Source of the DNA: JAJFHI01 sp050633705
GTDB lineage: Bacteria; Pseudomonadota; Alphaproteobacteria; Rhizobiales; Hyphomicrobiaceae
Direction of reading: 5' to 3'
DNA length: 64,000 bases
Assembly (NCBI GenBank): GCA_050633705.1
Contig: JBOEGZ010000004.1
Location: forward strand, 124,001 to 188,000
The notes below the pieces were generated by a model. It had not been told where the DNA came from and made no database searches. It saw only the letters and a program-made list of their open reading frames with translations. The translations under genes and the position numbers were made by a program. Shown here piece by piece: positions 46,063 to 55,657 of the stretch (its first letter is position 1; every line of letters begins with the position of its first letter).

Positions 46063-46935
46063 ATGACCATCGCGACTGTGGCTGTTATTGACAATTTTTC
46101 CACGCTCTTATCTTCACTTTCCAACGTTGAGACGGTTTGGCTTGTTGGCGCCTTGATGGTGGCAGGTGTTGTTGCTGGTCTGCTGGCTGGAATGCTCGGC
46201 ATTGGCGGTGGAGGGATATTGGTGCCGGTACTTTTTGAAGCCTTTGGCTTCTTAGGGATAGATGACAGCGTTCGCATGCATCTGGCGGTGGGAACGTCAC
46301 TAGCTGTCATTGTCCCAACGTCGATCAGGTCTTTTACAGCTCACCGAAGCCGCGGCACCGTTGATATGCCTGTGCTGCGCCAGATGGCTGCGTTGGTTAT
46401 TTTGGGTGTTCTTTTTGGATCCATTGTTGCCAAGTTCGCCAGCAGCGAAGCGCTGCGTATCATTTGGGTCGTGGTCGCAATTTTACTGGGCCTGAAGCTC
46501 GCATTGGGGCGTGAAGATTGGCGCTTAGGCGATCATTTGCCGGGCGCGTTTTGGATCCGTGGGTACGGTTTGTTTTTAGGGGTGTTGTCGACCTTAATGG
46601 GAATTGGCGGCGGCATCTTTATGGTGACCTTCATGACGCTGTTTAATCGACCACTTCTGCAAGCGGTTTCAACATCGTCGGGGCTCGGTTTGCTGATTTC
46701 AATTCCAGGCGTTTTGGGACTTATTTGGGCGGGATGGTCGGCGACGGGCTTGCCGTTTGGTAGTCTTGGCTATGTCAGTTTGTTAGGCGCGGCGGTTATT
46801 CTCCCGGCCAGTATGTTGGTTGCACCTTTAGGTGTGCGCATTGCGCACGGTGTCAATATGCGAACGTTGGAACTGGTCTATGCTGTATTCCTCGTTGTCG
46901 TCTCAGTGCGTTTTCTCATCAGTCTTATGAATTAA
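46063..46935 (+). CDS. TauE/SafE family membrane transporter
   Basis: 290 residues with about eight membrane helices. The first repeat has GVVAGLLAGMLGIGGGGILV and the second GVLSTLMGIGGGIFMVTFMT, the duplicated family signature. Members export sulfite, sulfoacetate or other organosulfonates; the substrate here cannot be told. Co-directional with dusA and probably in one transcript. Confidence 0.9.
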   Translation: MTIATVAVIDNFSTLLSSLSNVETVWLVGALMVAGVVAGLLAGMLGIGGGGILVPVLFEAFGFLGIDDSVRMHLAVGTSLAVIVPTSIRSFTAHRSRGTVDMPVLRQMAALVILGVLFGSIVAKFASSEALRIIWVVVAILLGLKLALGREDWRLGDHLPGAFWIRGYGLFLGVLSTLMGIGGGIFMVTFMTLFNRPLLQAVSTSSGLGLLISIPGVLGLIWAGWSATGLPFGSLGYVSLLGAAVILPASMLVAPLGVRIAHGVNMRTLELVYAVFLVVVSVRFLISLMN

Positions 46936-46939
46936 AAGG

Positions 46940-46972
46940 ACGTCACGGATTGTTCGTTTGAAACCGTGGCGT
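46940..46972. terminator. Bidirectional terminator between convergent genes
   Basis: ACGTCACGG (46940-46948) pairs with CCGTGGCGT (46964-46972) with one G-U pair. TCATTTTA follows on the plus strand and CCTTTTAAT on the minus strand. It separates the exporter gene from the phosphohexomutase gene. Confidence 0.65.
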
Positions 46973-46988
46973 TCATTTTAAGTCGTAA

Positions 46989-48488
46989 TTATATTTTTTG
47001 ATTGTATTCACCGACTTCCGGCTCTTTTGCAAGTACGGCGTCGAGTTCCGCGAATATCGCCTTCATGTTGGCTTCTGACGTCGGACTCTCAACCACCACA
47101 ACAAGTTCGGGTTTGTTTGAAGAGGCTCTGATTAGGCCCCAAGTGCCGTCTTCCAGAACAATTCTGACGCCATTGACGGTGATGAGTTCGCGGATGCTTT
47201 GTCCTGCAATCTTCCCGGCTTGTTCGGCGAGATTTTTGTAGTGAGCGACGATGCGATCGACAACGGCGTATTTAACCTCATCACCGCAGTGGGGTGACAT
47301 CGTTGGTGATTGCCACGTTTTTGGCAAATCGTCCCGCAGATCAGCCATGGTCTTGTCCGGATTGCGATCCAACATATCGCAAACGGCTAAGGCTGCGATT
47401 AGGCCGTCATCGTAGCCACGGCCCAATGGTGGATTGAAGAAGAAGTGACCTGATTTTTCAAAACCAACAAGAGCATTGTTTTCAAAACTAAAGCGCTTGA
47501 TGTAGGAGTGGCCGGTTTTCCAATACGTCGTGGTTGCACCATTTGCCTTTAAGACAGGGTCGGTCAAGAACAACCCCGTTGACTTAACGTCGGCAACAAA
47601 TTTTGCATTGGGATGTTGACTAGAGATGTCTCGTGCCAGCATCACGCCAACCTTGTCGGCAAAAATTTCTTCCCCAGTGTTGTCGACAACACCACAGCGG
47701 TCTCCGTCGCCATCAAAAGCCAAGCCGACATCAGCACCGACTTCTTTCACTTTTGCAGCCATGGCATGCAGCATGGCGAGATCTTCCGGGTTCGGGTTGT
47801 GATTTGGGAAGCTGTGATCGAGGTCGGTATTGAGCGGTATCACTTCGCAACCGACGTGTGCCAAAACTTCCTCGACAAAGTCACCCGCAGTACCGTTGCC
47901 GCAGGCTGCGACCACTTTGAGTTTACGCTTGAGTTTCGATCGATCACACAACATGGCTTTGTAACGTTCGGCCATGTCGGGCACGAAAATATAACGCCCA
48001 CCTGCGCGCGTTTCATATTCGCCATTCAGAACGATTTCTTTCAAACGTGACATTTCGTCGGGACCAAATGTCAATGGACGTGAAAGCCCCATTTTGATCC
48101 CGGTCCAGCCGTTGTCATTGTGACTGGCGGTGACCATTGCAACGCCTTCAACATCTAATGCAAATTGTGCGTAATAAGCCATTGGCGACAGGGCAAGGCC
48201 AATGTCGTGAACTTCCGCACCGCCGGCAAGCAGGCCTGTCATCAACGCTTGCTTTACGCTTGCTGAGTACCAACGATAGTCATGTCCAACAACAATGCGT
48301 TTGGTGATACCGCGCTCGGCAAACAATTTGGCCATACCCAGGCCAATTGTGTTCAAACCCATTAAGTTGATTTCTTCGGGGAACAACCAGCGGGCATCGT
48401 ATTCGCGAAAGCCTGTTGGTTTGACTTGCGCAAAACGTTCAAAGTCAGCCGTGTTTGGTACAAGGTCAGCGCGCGGCTTGGGCAGCAT
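46989..48488 (-). CDS. Phosphomannomutase/phosphoglucomutase
   Basis: 499 residues of the alpha-D-phosphohexomutase family. It interconverts hexose 1- and 6-phosphates for polysaccharide and lipopolysaccharide precursors. The phosphoserine loop is in MVTASHNDNGWTGIKMG, the metal loop is AFDGDGDRCGVVD, the sugar-binding region is VGFEKSGHFFFNPPLGRG, and the phosphate-binding loop near the C-terminus is WGLIRASSNKPELVVVVES. All four domains are present. Confidence 0.93.
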   Translation of the reverse strand: MLPKPRADLVPNTADFERFAQVKPTGFREYDARWLFPEEINLMGLNTIGLGMAKLFAERGITKRIVVGHDYRWYSASVKQALMTGLLAGGAEVHDIGLALSPMAYYAQFALDVEGVAMVTASHNDNGWTGIKMGLSRPLTFGPDEMSRLKEIVLNGEYETRAGGRYIFVPDMAERYKAMLCDRSKLKRKLKVVAACGNGTAGDFVEEVLAHVGCEVIPLNTDLDHSFPNHNPNPEDLAMLHAMAAKVKEVGADVGLAFDGDGDRCGVVDNTGEEIFADKVGVMLARDISSQHPNAKFVADVKSTGLFLTDPVLKANGATTTYWKTGHSYIKRFSFENNALVGFEKSGHFFFNPPLGRGYDDGLIAALAVCDMLDRNPDKTMADLRDDLPKTWQSPTMSPHCGDEVKYAVVDRIVAHYKNLAEQAGKIAGQSIRELITVNGVRIVLEDGTWGLIRASSNKPELVVVVESPTSEANMKAIFAELDAVLAKEPEVGEYNQKI

Positions 48489-48708
48489 ATGAAGTCCCTC
48501 TCGTCGTTGCTATGCGATGGCACGAAAGTTTCGCAGCGTCACACAAGTAGTTGGGGCTGGTTTGCCACAAAAGTGAAGGTGGCAAAAGGCCGGAGTTGAT
48601 TTTGGTGATTTTCACTTGTGCAAGAAGACGCCATTCATTCTTTCGAGGCGGTTTTGAAAAGAAACAAGCGTCGAAAAGCCACAATTCAGTGGCGCTCACC
48701 TCGAGCAA

Positions 48709-49275
48709 TTAGTCTTCCATGACCAGAATGCCTGAACGAATTTCGAAACGTGACAGGCGACTAAGGAATGTCATGCCAAGAAGTGTCTTACTCAATCGTC
48801 CCGGTTCGGCGACCGCACCACGCACATTTCGGATTGTTATTCCGCCGATTGAGATATCGTCGATATCAACAATTGCAATTCGTGCAATTCCATTGGCGGT
48901 TTGAGTGCGTGCTGTGAAGTCACTCTTAGAGACAGAGATGCCGGCGCGTTGGGCGACCTCGTAGCTCATCGAGACAACAGAGGCCCCCGTGTCGACCATC
49001 ACGTCAACTGGGCTGCCGTTGATATAAGCCGTGGTTTGAAAATGACCCATGCGGTCAGAATTTAATTCAACCGTTCCGCCAAATGACTTTTGTTCTTGTG
49101 GTTGCGTGTGACTGGTCAATTGAGTTGGGGTCTGATCTGCATTCTGCAGAGCTGATCGCATCAATCCCCTGATATCATCAAAATAGACAACTGTTAGAAC
49201 CAGCATGGCTCCCGCTGTCAGCCAGCTTCCCAGTTCTTTTATCAGTCGTGCTGTCGTGGCGGACATGCAACTCAC
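48709..49275 (-). CDS. Retropepsin-like aspartic protease, membrane-anchored (copy 1)
   Basis: 188 residues. One N-terminal membrane helix (about 16-32) and a periplasmic retropepsin domain with the single DTG triad in VDVMVDTGASVVSMSYEVAQ and the second signature KTLLGMTFLSRLSRFEIRSG. This is the TIGR02281 clan AA type, active as a dimer. ATG 49275 or the ATG three codons further in are both possible. A paralogue lies 64 bases upstream in the same orientation. Confidence 0.85.
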   Translation of the reverse strand: MSCMSATTARLIKELGSWLTAGAMLVLTVVYFDDIRGLMRSALQNADQTPTQLTSHTQPQEQKSFGGTVELNSDRMGHFQTTAYINGSPVDVMVDTGASVVSMSYEVAQRAGISVSKSDFTARTQTANGIARIAIVDIDDISIGGITIRNVRGAVAEPGRLSKTLLGMTFLSRLSRFEIRSGILVMED

Positions 49276-49339
49276 CCATTCATGATATTAAAGACGTGCG
49301 CATAGCGGGCAATCTCCAGAGTGTTTGCCCACTACACGG

Positions 49340-50047
49340 CTAACTGCGAAGGGTTAGAAAATCCTTCGAGAACTCATAAGAGCGCAAACGTCTTAAAAAA
49401 CTCATGCCAAGCAGGCTTTGACTGAGACTTCCAGGCTTTGCAACCATTGCTTCAATGTCTCGAAACACGATTGGACCTATGGAGATCTGGCGAAGGTTAA
49501 CACGAGCTGAATAAGCTTGCCCGTTCGCTGTCGAGACTGGGATTGTGTAGGAGAGATTATCGATATCGATACCGGCTTTTTTGGCGTCACTGGGTCGTAG
49601 GACAACGGTCGAGGCGCCGGTGTCGACAAGCATCGTCACATTCTGACCATTCACTTGTCCAATCGCCTGGAAGTGACTGTCTTGGCGCCGCCGAATGCGA
49701 ACAGAGTGGCTATCATTTTGATTGGAGGCCACAGTGACACCTTGCCCGGCGGGTAAGAGTTCGCTGGCGACGCGGTTTGAGACAAAGGCTAATTCTTCCC
49801 TGAAGGTATATCCGGTGATCAACGCCAAAACTATTCCCAGCCAAATAAAAGCATAACGAACGGATTGACCAATGCTTTGGGCAAAGTCGGTGAGAAATAG
49901 ACAGGCATATAACACCATGATCGCAATGCCACTCGAAATTAACAGGCGTTCGGTGGTACCTAGATCGACGAATGCGGAGCTACTACCTGATAAGGAATAA
50001 ACTGCTGCTGTAAGAGCTGCAAAAGCAAGAGCAAGCCAAGCATACAT
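49340..50047 (-). CDS. Retropepsin-like aspartic protease, membrane-anchored (copy 2)
   Basis: 235 residues. Three hydrophobic segments in the first 85 residues precede the periplasmic protease domain: GQVNGQNVTMLVDTGASTVV with the catalytic Asp, and SQSLLGMSFLRRLRSYEFSK near the end. It shares about half its domain positions with copy 1, so the two arose by tandem duplication; the membrane part differs. Substrates unknown. Confidence 0.85.
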   Translation of the reverse strand: MYAWLALAFAALTAAVYSLSGSSSAFVDLGTTERLLISSGIAIMVLYACLFLTDFAQSIGQSVRYAFIWLGIVLALITGYTFREELAFVSNRVASELLPAGQGVTVASNQNDSHSVRIRRRQDSHFQAIGQVNGQNVTMLVDTGASTVVLRPSDAKKAGIDIDNLSYTIPVSTANGQAYSARVNLRQISIGPIVFRDIEAMVAKPGSLSQSLLGMSFLRRLRSYEFSKDFLTLRS

Positions 50048-50211
50048 GACCGTATCCTATTGTTTGTTGCCGCGTTCGTGCGCGCGCCAGTATAGCTGGT
50101 TGCGGTTTGTCATTCAAAACACCGCATTCGGTCGAGATACGGGCACCGCAAGGCGAACCAAAAACATGTTGCCCAATGATGACTGTTTCAATGGATCGTG
50201 CTGAAGATTTA

Positions 50212-52002
50212 TTAGTTTATCGGTTCCGACTCCGGTTCGGGTTGCGGCCGAGCGACGAGCTTGGGAGTACGAGTTGACTTAATTGTGGCGACGCGAGGAT
50301 TGCGCCGTGATTGAGGTTGCGGTGCGCGTGTCGGCGCGATTGGCTGGGCTGTTGGAACCAGCTGGACATTCGTTGATGGGTAACGGGCGTGCGCAGGTCT
50401 TTGCGCGTTGGCCAAGACCCGGTCTTCACCGCGGTGGCTCTCCTGACCTAAGGGTTGCAACGGTGCCATCGAATCGAGAATTCGGTTGTTGGGAATAGTG
50501 ATTGTCGCGACCGTACCCTTACGCAGCTCGGAAGAGAGGTCGAATGTACCACCGTGGAGTTCGATCAAGCTGCGGACAATCGGTAGCCCCAGTCCCGTGC
50601 CACCTTCGGCTGTTTGATGAGCCAGCGAGCCTTGACCAAATGCTTGAAGAACTTTTGGAATTTCTTCCGCCGGAATGCCAGGACCAGTGTCGCGCACCGA
50701 TAAGTACTGGCCGTCATCTTGGGTCGTCGCAATTGTGACGGTTATGGTCCCACCGCGTGGTGTGAATTTTAGAGCATTCGATATGAGATTAAGAATGATT
50801 TGGCGAATTGCACGTTGGTCGGCCCAGACTTGTGGAAGATTGGGCTGATAATTTTCGATGATATGCAGCCCTTTTCCTTCGGCCCGCAGTTTCAGCAATC
50901 TGTGGCAGTCCTCCGCCATATCGGTGATGCGTATTGGCTCTTCGTGAAGTTCATACCGGCCAGCTTCAATCCGTGACAGATCAAGGATCTCGTTGATCAG
51001 GTTGAGGAGATGTGAACCACTGTGATGAATGTTTTCCGCGTATTCCTTGTATGTCGGGTTCGACATTTTGCCAAAAACTTCAGCCTTCATGACTTCAGAA
51101 AAGCCCATGATTGCGTTTAACGGCGTGCGCAACTCATGACTCATTGTTGCAAGGAAACGCGACTTTGCTTTGTTGGCGCTCTCGGCACGGCGTCGAGCTT
51201 CATCGGAAATCAGTTTTTCTTCTTCAAGTTCGGCAATCAATAGATCTTTCTGAGCCCGAAACTCAAGCATTGCGACGGCCGTTGAATTCAGGCCTTTCGC
51301 GAGAAATACAAAGTAAACATGAACACCAATCGCCATGGTTGCCAAAGCCAGATAGAACGGATCTCCCAGCATGAGGAGGCGGCCGACGACAGCCGCTGTC
51401 ATCGGAATGGTTCCAGCATGGAGGATTGGCAAAAGCGTTGATGCAAACGTCATGCGAATGGCGAGCAGAATGATCAACGAAGCGAAAATGAAGACGTGCG
51501 ACGAAAACAAAAGCGTCGTTTCGTTGTCTGCAAACAGGTTCTCAGAGAACAGCGAAGGTCCCAGAACACCGACTCCAACCAAGGCGAAGCCTGCCCATGT
51601 CACGCCGTTCATAAACTCGGCCATTATGAAATAGCGGCGCCACTGCTTGATGTCGATGTCGCCGCGGGGGTGTGCAAGGAAGCGTTTTGCTGTTCGCAGG
51701 AGCACCATTTTTGCCGCGATTACGAGAACCAGCCATAGGCCAGCTTGCAAAGCGGGCGCCCAAAAAATTGCCGATAGCGAAAAGAAGATCGATAGAGCGG
51801 GCATGGTGATTGCGGCACCAAGCTCATTGCGCGCAAACATTGACAGTAGCTCATACTCAAACTCTGGCTTGATATTTGTGCCGTTGGCCAATCTTTCACG
51901 CTGTTCGCGCATTTTCGAGGAGGCACGAGTCTTGGCATCGCGTTCAGCCCTGAGCTGACGCAGGTCGTTTTGTTTGCCAGATTTGGACGACTTGTCCATC
52001 AT
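50212..52002 (-). CDS. Multi-pass sensor histidine kinase (PleC/DivJ/PdhS type)
   Basis: About 596 residues from ATG 52002; the frame is open to TTG 52104. A charged cytoplasmic N-terminus precedes about six membrane helices. The phospho-acceptor His is in FLATMSHELRTPLNAIMGFS, followed by EVMKAEVFGKMSNPTYKEYA, typical of alphaproteobacterial cell-cycle/development kinases. The ATPase is intact: IILNLISNALKFTPRGG, VRDTGPGIPAEEIP and EGGTGLGLPIVRSL. The last 80 residues are a Pro/Arg/Gln-rich tail. The signal and partner are not visible; no regulator gene is adjacent. Confidence 0.88.
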   Translation of the reverse strand: MMDKSSKSGKQNDLRQLRAERDAKTRASSKMREQRERLANGTNIKPEFEYELLSMFARNELGAAITMPALSIFFSLSAIFWAPALQAGLWLVLVIAAKMVLLRTAKRFLAHPRGDIDIKQWRRYFIMAEFMNGVTWAGFALVGVGVLGPSLFSENLFADNETTLLFSSHVFIFASLIILLAIRMTFASTLLPILHAGTIPMTAAVVGRLLMLGDPFYLALATMAIGVHVYFVFLAKGLNSTAVAMLEFRAQKDLLIAELEEEKLISDEARRRAESANKAKSRFLATMSHELRTPLNAIMGFSEVMKAEVFGKMSNPTYKEYAENIHHSGSHLLNLINEILDLSRIEAGRYELHEEPIRITDMAEDCHRLLKLRAEGKGLHIIENYQPNLPQVWADQRAIRQIILNLISNALKFTPRGGTITVTIATTQDDGQYLSVRDTGPGIPAEEIPKVLQAFGQGSLAHQTAEGGTGLGLPIVRSLIELHGGTFDLSSELRKGTVATITIPNNRILDSMAPLQPLGQESHRGEDRVLANAQRPAHARYPSTNVQLVPTAQPIAPTRAPQPQSRRNPRVATIKSTRTPKLVARPQPEPESEPIN

Positions 52003-52173
52003 TGCGCTCTCATTCAAACCCTCGATCAAGCATGCAAACATGCGACAAGAACTGGGCCACCGTATGAGTTGGCCCGGTCCAAATGCAGCTTGAATTCCTC
52101 TCAAGCTCTAATTTCGTCGCAAATGGCTAACGGACGGTTTATTATCGTCTTTACAAGTGTTTTTAGGGGGGCT

Positions 52174-52758
52174 ATGCAACTCGATAAATTGTTGCGGTTC
52201 ATTCCGCGCCGACACCGAATTTGGGCAAGTATTGCTTTAATTGCCGGGGTATTGATTGCCCGCCATTTTGGATTTGTGGGTGAAGGTGGGTTGTCAGATT
52301 TGGAAAATGGACGCCAATCAAGTCGAGATTTTTCCGCCCGCCAAGGCTCTGGTGTCCTCACGGGGCGTCCAAAAGTGGTTGATGGCGACAGTTTTAAGCT
52401 GGGACGAGATGAAATTCGCCTGCTTGGTATCGATGCACCTGAAGGGCGTCAGATGTGCCAGAAGGCTGGTCGCCCTTGGGCGTGTGGAGAGGCTTCACGC
52501 ACGGCCTTGGTCAGTATGATCGGCGCGCGCGACGTTTCGTGCGTTTTTGCTAAGCGCGATCGTCACGACCGAGCTTTAGCGTATTGCAAATCAGGCGCAT
52601 TGGAGCTTAATCGCGAAATGGTAAGTCGTGGTTTTGCTGTCTCCTATGGTAAGTTTCGCCGCGAAGAGAAAAAAGCGAGATCTGACAAACGCGGTATCTG
52701 GGCAAGCAAGTTTCAACGACCGAAAGCATGGCGGGCCTCGCGAGGGATTGGTCGTTAA
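52174..52758 (+). CDS. Membrane-anchored thermonuclease-family protein
   Basis: 194 residues from ATG 52174 (AGGGGGG just upstream); ATG 52123 is an alternative. An N-terminal membrane helix (IWASIALIAGVLIARHFGF) is followed by the staphylococcal-nuclease fold: VVDGDSFKLGRDEIRLLGID, APEGRQMC, and ALAYCKSGALELNREMVSRG. The usual Ca2+/catalytic residues (Asp in VDGDS, Arg in IRLLGIDAPE) are present. It probably acts on nucleic acid outside the inner membrane. Divergent from the kinase gene. Confidence 0.85.
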   Translation: MQLDKLLRFIPRRHRIWASIALIAGVLIARHFGFVGEGGLSDLENGRQSSRDFSARQGSGVLTGRPKVVDGDSFKLGRDEIRLLGIDAPEGRQMCQKAGRPWACGEASRTALVSMIGARDVSCVFAKRDRHDRALAYCKSGALELNREMVSRGFAVSYGKFRREEKKARSDKRGIWASKFQRPKAWRASRGIGR

Positions 52759-52827
52759 GGACTGATCCAGGCCAGCTATGTGTCAAGCGTTTGTGTTTAA
52801 GAAAATCAATTTGGGTTGTGAGTCGCG

Positions 52828-53433
52828 ATGAAGATTATAGAAACCAACACAGCGCCAAACCCACGGCGTGTGCGAATCTATCTGGCAGAAAAAAAAATCG
52901 ATGTCGAAATTGAAAACATCGACCTTACCGGCACAAAGTCTCAGGAATTTACCGCTCTCAATCCTATGCAACGCGTTCCAATTTTACTCCTCGATGATGG
53001 CACAATCATTTCGGAGACGATCGCGATCTGCCGATATTTGGAAGTGCTCAATCCTGAGCCGTCTCTTTTTGGTCGTACAGCCAAAGAAATTGCGATGATT
53101 GAGATGTGGCAAAGACGCGTTGAGTTGGGACTGTTCTTCCATGTGGCTCAGGTCGTGCGCCATCTCAATCCCAAAATGGCACCGTTTGAAATGCCGCAAG
53201 TGGTCGACTGGGGAGAGGCCAATCGCCCAAAGGCTATGAGCGAACTTGAAATTCTAGATACACAATTGGGCAAGGCACGTTACGTCGCCGGAGACACCTA
53301 TTCCGTTGCAGACATTACCGCATTGGTGGCCATTGACTTTATGAGGCCAGCGCGACTGAACCGTCCCGACACCTTGACCAATTTGGCGCGCTGGTATGAG
53401 GACGTCACCAGCCGGCCTAGTACGCAAGCTTAA
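52828..53433 (+). CDS. Glutathione S-transferase family protein
   Basis: 201 residues. The thioredoxin-like N-terminal domain has NTAPNPRRVRIYLAEKKIDV, the cis-Pro RVPILLLDDG and the glutathione-binding SETIAICRYLE. The helical C-terminal domain has ARYVAGDTYSVADITALVAI. No specific substrate can be assigned. It is followed by an 18-bp palindrome. Confidence 0.88.
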   Translation: MKIIETNTAPNPRRVRIYLAEKKIDVEIENIDLTGTKSQEFTALNPMQRVPILLLDDGTIISETIAICRYLEVLNPEPSLFGRTAKEIAMIEMWQRRVELGLFFHVAQVVRHLNPKMAPFEMPQVVDWGEANRPKAMSELEILDTQLGKARYVAGDTYSVADITALVAIDFMRPARLNRPDTLTNLARWYEDVTSRPSTQA

Positions 53434-53493
53434 TTTCTGCGACTCTGCTCAAGTGGATCCAATAAAATTCAATCAAATCAATGTGTAGCAAAA

Positions 53494-53511
53494 GTGTTCC
53501 CCAGGGAACAC
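53494..53511. repeat. 18-bp palindrome upstream of the metallo-hydrolase gene
   Basis: GTGTTCCCCAGGGAACAC: two perfect 8-base arms around CA. No T-tract follows. It lies 61 bases after the transferase stop and 61 bases before the next start, so an operator for a dimeric repressor is more likely than a terminator. The regulator is unknown. Confidence 0.55.
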
Positions 53512-53572
53512 CCAGGCCGTTTTCATCACCTTATGGTCACTGTTGGGAAAAGATAATGATGATGGGATGGAT

Positions 53573-54352
53573 ATGAAATTGACCATTCTCGGGTCGGGCG
53601 ATGCGTTCGGCTCTGGCGGACGAATGCAAACTTCATTGCATTTGGTCACAGATGAACGACAATTACTGATTGATTGCGGCGCCACCACTTTAATCGCTAT
53701 GGCACAACGTAACCTAGATCCGAACGACATCTCGGCAATTGTTCTGACACACCTTCATGGAGATCACTTCTCCGGTCTCATTTGGTTCTTGTTACATGCC
53801 AAACATGTGGGAAAACGTCGTCGGCCTTTGACGATTGTTGGACCGGTTGGAACGCGCGAGCGTCTGGATGTTGCCGCCGAGGCGTTGTTTCCGGGATCTG
53901 CGTTGACGCATACAGATTTTGCGATGAATTTCCTGCAACACAACGAAATCGCGCCGCTTGACGTCGATGGTATTTCAATATCAGCTTTCCAAGTCGAGCA
54001 TCGCAGTGGTGCCCCACCCTATGCTTTACGATTGGAGCATGAAGGTTGCGTTGTGGCATTTTCCGGCGATACGGAATGGACTGATCGTTTGTTTGATGCT
54101 GCAGCACTTGCAGATGTATTTATCTGTGAGTGTTTTGCCCATGAACACCCGACGCCGGGTCATATCGCGTGGTCTACGCTTCGTGAAAAGCTCCCTAAGT
54201 TGACGGCAAAGAGCCTTTATCTGACGCATATGGGACCTTCGATGCTGGCCAATAAAGACGCAATCAATGATCCTCGGGTATACTTTTGCGAAGATGGTCT
54301 TATTATTAATGTTACCCAACCAAACAAAGTTGCCCGCCGGACTAGAGACTAG
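53573..54352 (+). CDS. MBL-fold metallo-hydrolase
   Basis: 259 residues from ATG 53573 (start MKLTILGSGDAFGSGGRMQ); ATG 53567 and TTG 53543 are in frame. Zinc motif LTHLHGDHFSG, a later Asp in AFSGDTEWTDRLF and His in YLTHMGPSML, as in RNase Z-like and arylsulfatase-like metallo-hydrolases. The exact substrate is not evident. Confidence 0.88.
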   Translation: MKLTILGSGDAFGSGGRMQTSLHLVTDERQLLIDCGATTLIAMAQRNLDPNDISAIVLTHLHGDHFSGLIWFLLHAKHVGKRRRPLTIVGPVGTRERLDVAAEALFPGSALTHTDFAMNFLQHNEIAPLDVDGISISAFQVEHRSGAPPYALRLEHEGCVVAFSGDTEWTDRLFDAAALADVFICECFAHEHPTPGHIAWSTLREKLPKLTAKSLYLTHMGPSMLANKDAINDPRVYFCEDGLIINVTQPNKVARRTRD

Positions 54353-54399
54353 AAACTGGGCGTTGGCTCGGGTGTCACGTTTTTAGATGGTGAGTTCAC

Positions 54400-55062
54400 G
54401 TGGATGCATTGCTTGCAGAAATTCGTCGCTGTCAGGCTTGTGTGACAGACCCCATTGGTGAACCCTTGGCGCACAAACCAAGACCTGTGCTTTGCGCTCA
54501 GGCGACAGCTTCAATAGGTATTTTTGGTCAAGCGCCGGGAGTACGCGTGCATGCCTCCGGTAAGCCCTTCACCGATCCATCGGGCGTTCGACTACGCGAG
54601 TGGATGGATGTGGATGAAGATACATTTTATGATGATCGTTCAATCGCAATTGTCCCGATGGGGTTTTGTTTTCCAGGTTTGGATGCGAAAGGCGGCGATC
54701 GACCACCGAGACGCGAATGTGCCCCAATATGGCGCGAAAGAGTTCTTGCAGCCTTACCAAACTTAGATCTTGTTTTGTTGATTGGGAGCTATGCGCAAAA
54801 ATGGCATTTGAAAAACCGTGCTGGGCGCAACGTAACAGAAACTGTGAAACAATGGCGCGACTATCTTGAGACGCCAACGTCCGGTGGCCCAGTTTATGTC
54901 CCCACACCACACCCGTCCTGGCGCAACAATGCATGGCTGAAAGCAAATCCATGGTTTGAGCGCGAACTTTTGCCAATGCTGCGCGAAAAAGTTGCTTCCA
55001 GTCTTGCCAAGTGTCGACAAGATAACGCAAGTGGCACCGTTGACCGTCGAGAGCGATTTTAG
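54400..55062 (+). CDS. Uracil-DNA glycosylase superfamily protein
   Basis: 220 residues from GTG 54400. The active-site region is FGQAPGVRVHASGKPFTDPS, then GVRLREWM. The C-terminal motif is VPTPHPSWRNNAWLKANPWF (HPSxRN type). An early pair CQAC is present, but I do not see the full four-cysteine Fe-S set of family 4 enzymes. It probably removes uracil or a related damaged base. Confidence 0.85.
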   Translation: MDALLAEIRRCQACVTDPIGEPLAHKPRPVLCAQATASIGIFGQAPGVRVHASGKPFTDPSGVRLREWMDVDEDTFYDDRSIAIVPMGFCFPGLDAKGGDRPPRRECAPIWRERVLAALPNLDLVLLIGSYAQKWHLKNRAGRNVTETVKQWRDYLETPTSGGPVYVPTPHPSWRNNAWLKANPWFERELLPMLREKVASSLAKCRQDNASGTVDRRERF

Positions 55063-55174
55063 GCGAATTTGCTAAAGATTTGGCACACACCCGCAAATTC
55101 GAGTAAATTGTTCGTAGAACTTCATATTCGTGAGATTTCTTTTCTGTTTCGCCGCTCAATCTAGGATCTCTGCA

Positions 55175-55657
55175 GTGCTTGACGAAATCGACGTAAAAAT
55201 CCTTCGGATTCTACAAGAGGACTGCACCCGTCCCGTTGCCGAGATTGGTAAAGAAGTTGGATTGTCAACGACTCCGTGTTGGCGACGCATTCAAAAGTTG
55301 GAAGAGCAAGGCGTGATCGTGCGTCGGGCCGCTGTTTTGAATGCGGCGAAAGTCAATGCTGGTGTGACCGTTTTCATTCAGATCAAGACAGACCAGCACA
55401 GCGTCGCCTGGTTGGCGAAATTTCACGAAGCCGTTGTCGACTTTCCAGAAGTTGTCGAGTTTTATCGAATGTCAGGGGAAATCGACTATTTGATGCGCGT
55501 CGTCGTCCCGAGCATCGACGCCTATGATGCCTTCTACAAGAAGCTGATCGAGCGCATTGAGATTGCGAAAGTTTCCTCATCATTCGCGATGGAGCAGATT
55601 AAATATACGACAACGCTGCCACTTCAGTACGCCTTGCCTGATCGCGATGATAATTAG
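55175..55657 (+). CDS. Lrp/AsnC family transcriptional regulator
   Basis: 160 residues from GTG 55175, with AGGA 8 bases upstream; the frame is open to GTG 55130. N-terminal HTH: LDEIDVKILRILQEDCTRPV and STTPCWRRIQKLEEQGVI. C-terminal RAM/effector domain: VEFYRMSGEIDYLMRVVVPS. It overlaps the stop of the following minus-strand gene by 4 bases (TTAG). An amino-acid ligand is likely, and the nearby threonine ammonia-lyase is one possible target. Confidence 0.92.
   Translation: MLDEIDVKILRILQEDCTRPVAEIGKEVGLSTTPCWRRIQKLEEQGVIVRRAAVLNAAKVNAGVTVFIQIKTDQHSVAWLAKFHEAVVDFPEVVEFYRMSGEIDYLMRVVVPSIDAYDAFYKKLIERIEIAKVSSSFAMEQIKYTTTLPLQYALPDRDDN

Noticed and set aside
48466..48708. 80-codon minus-strand frame between phosphohexomutase and retropepsin genes
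   Set aside because: No ribosome site or recognisable sequence; it overlaps the start of the phosphohexomutase gene.
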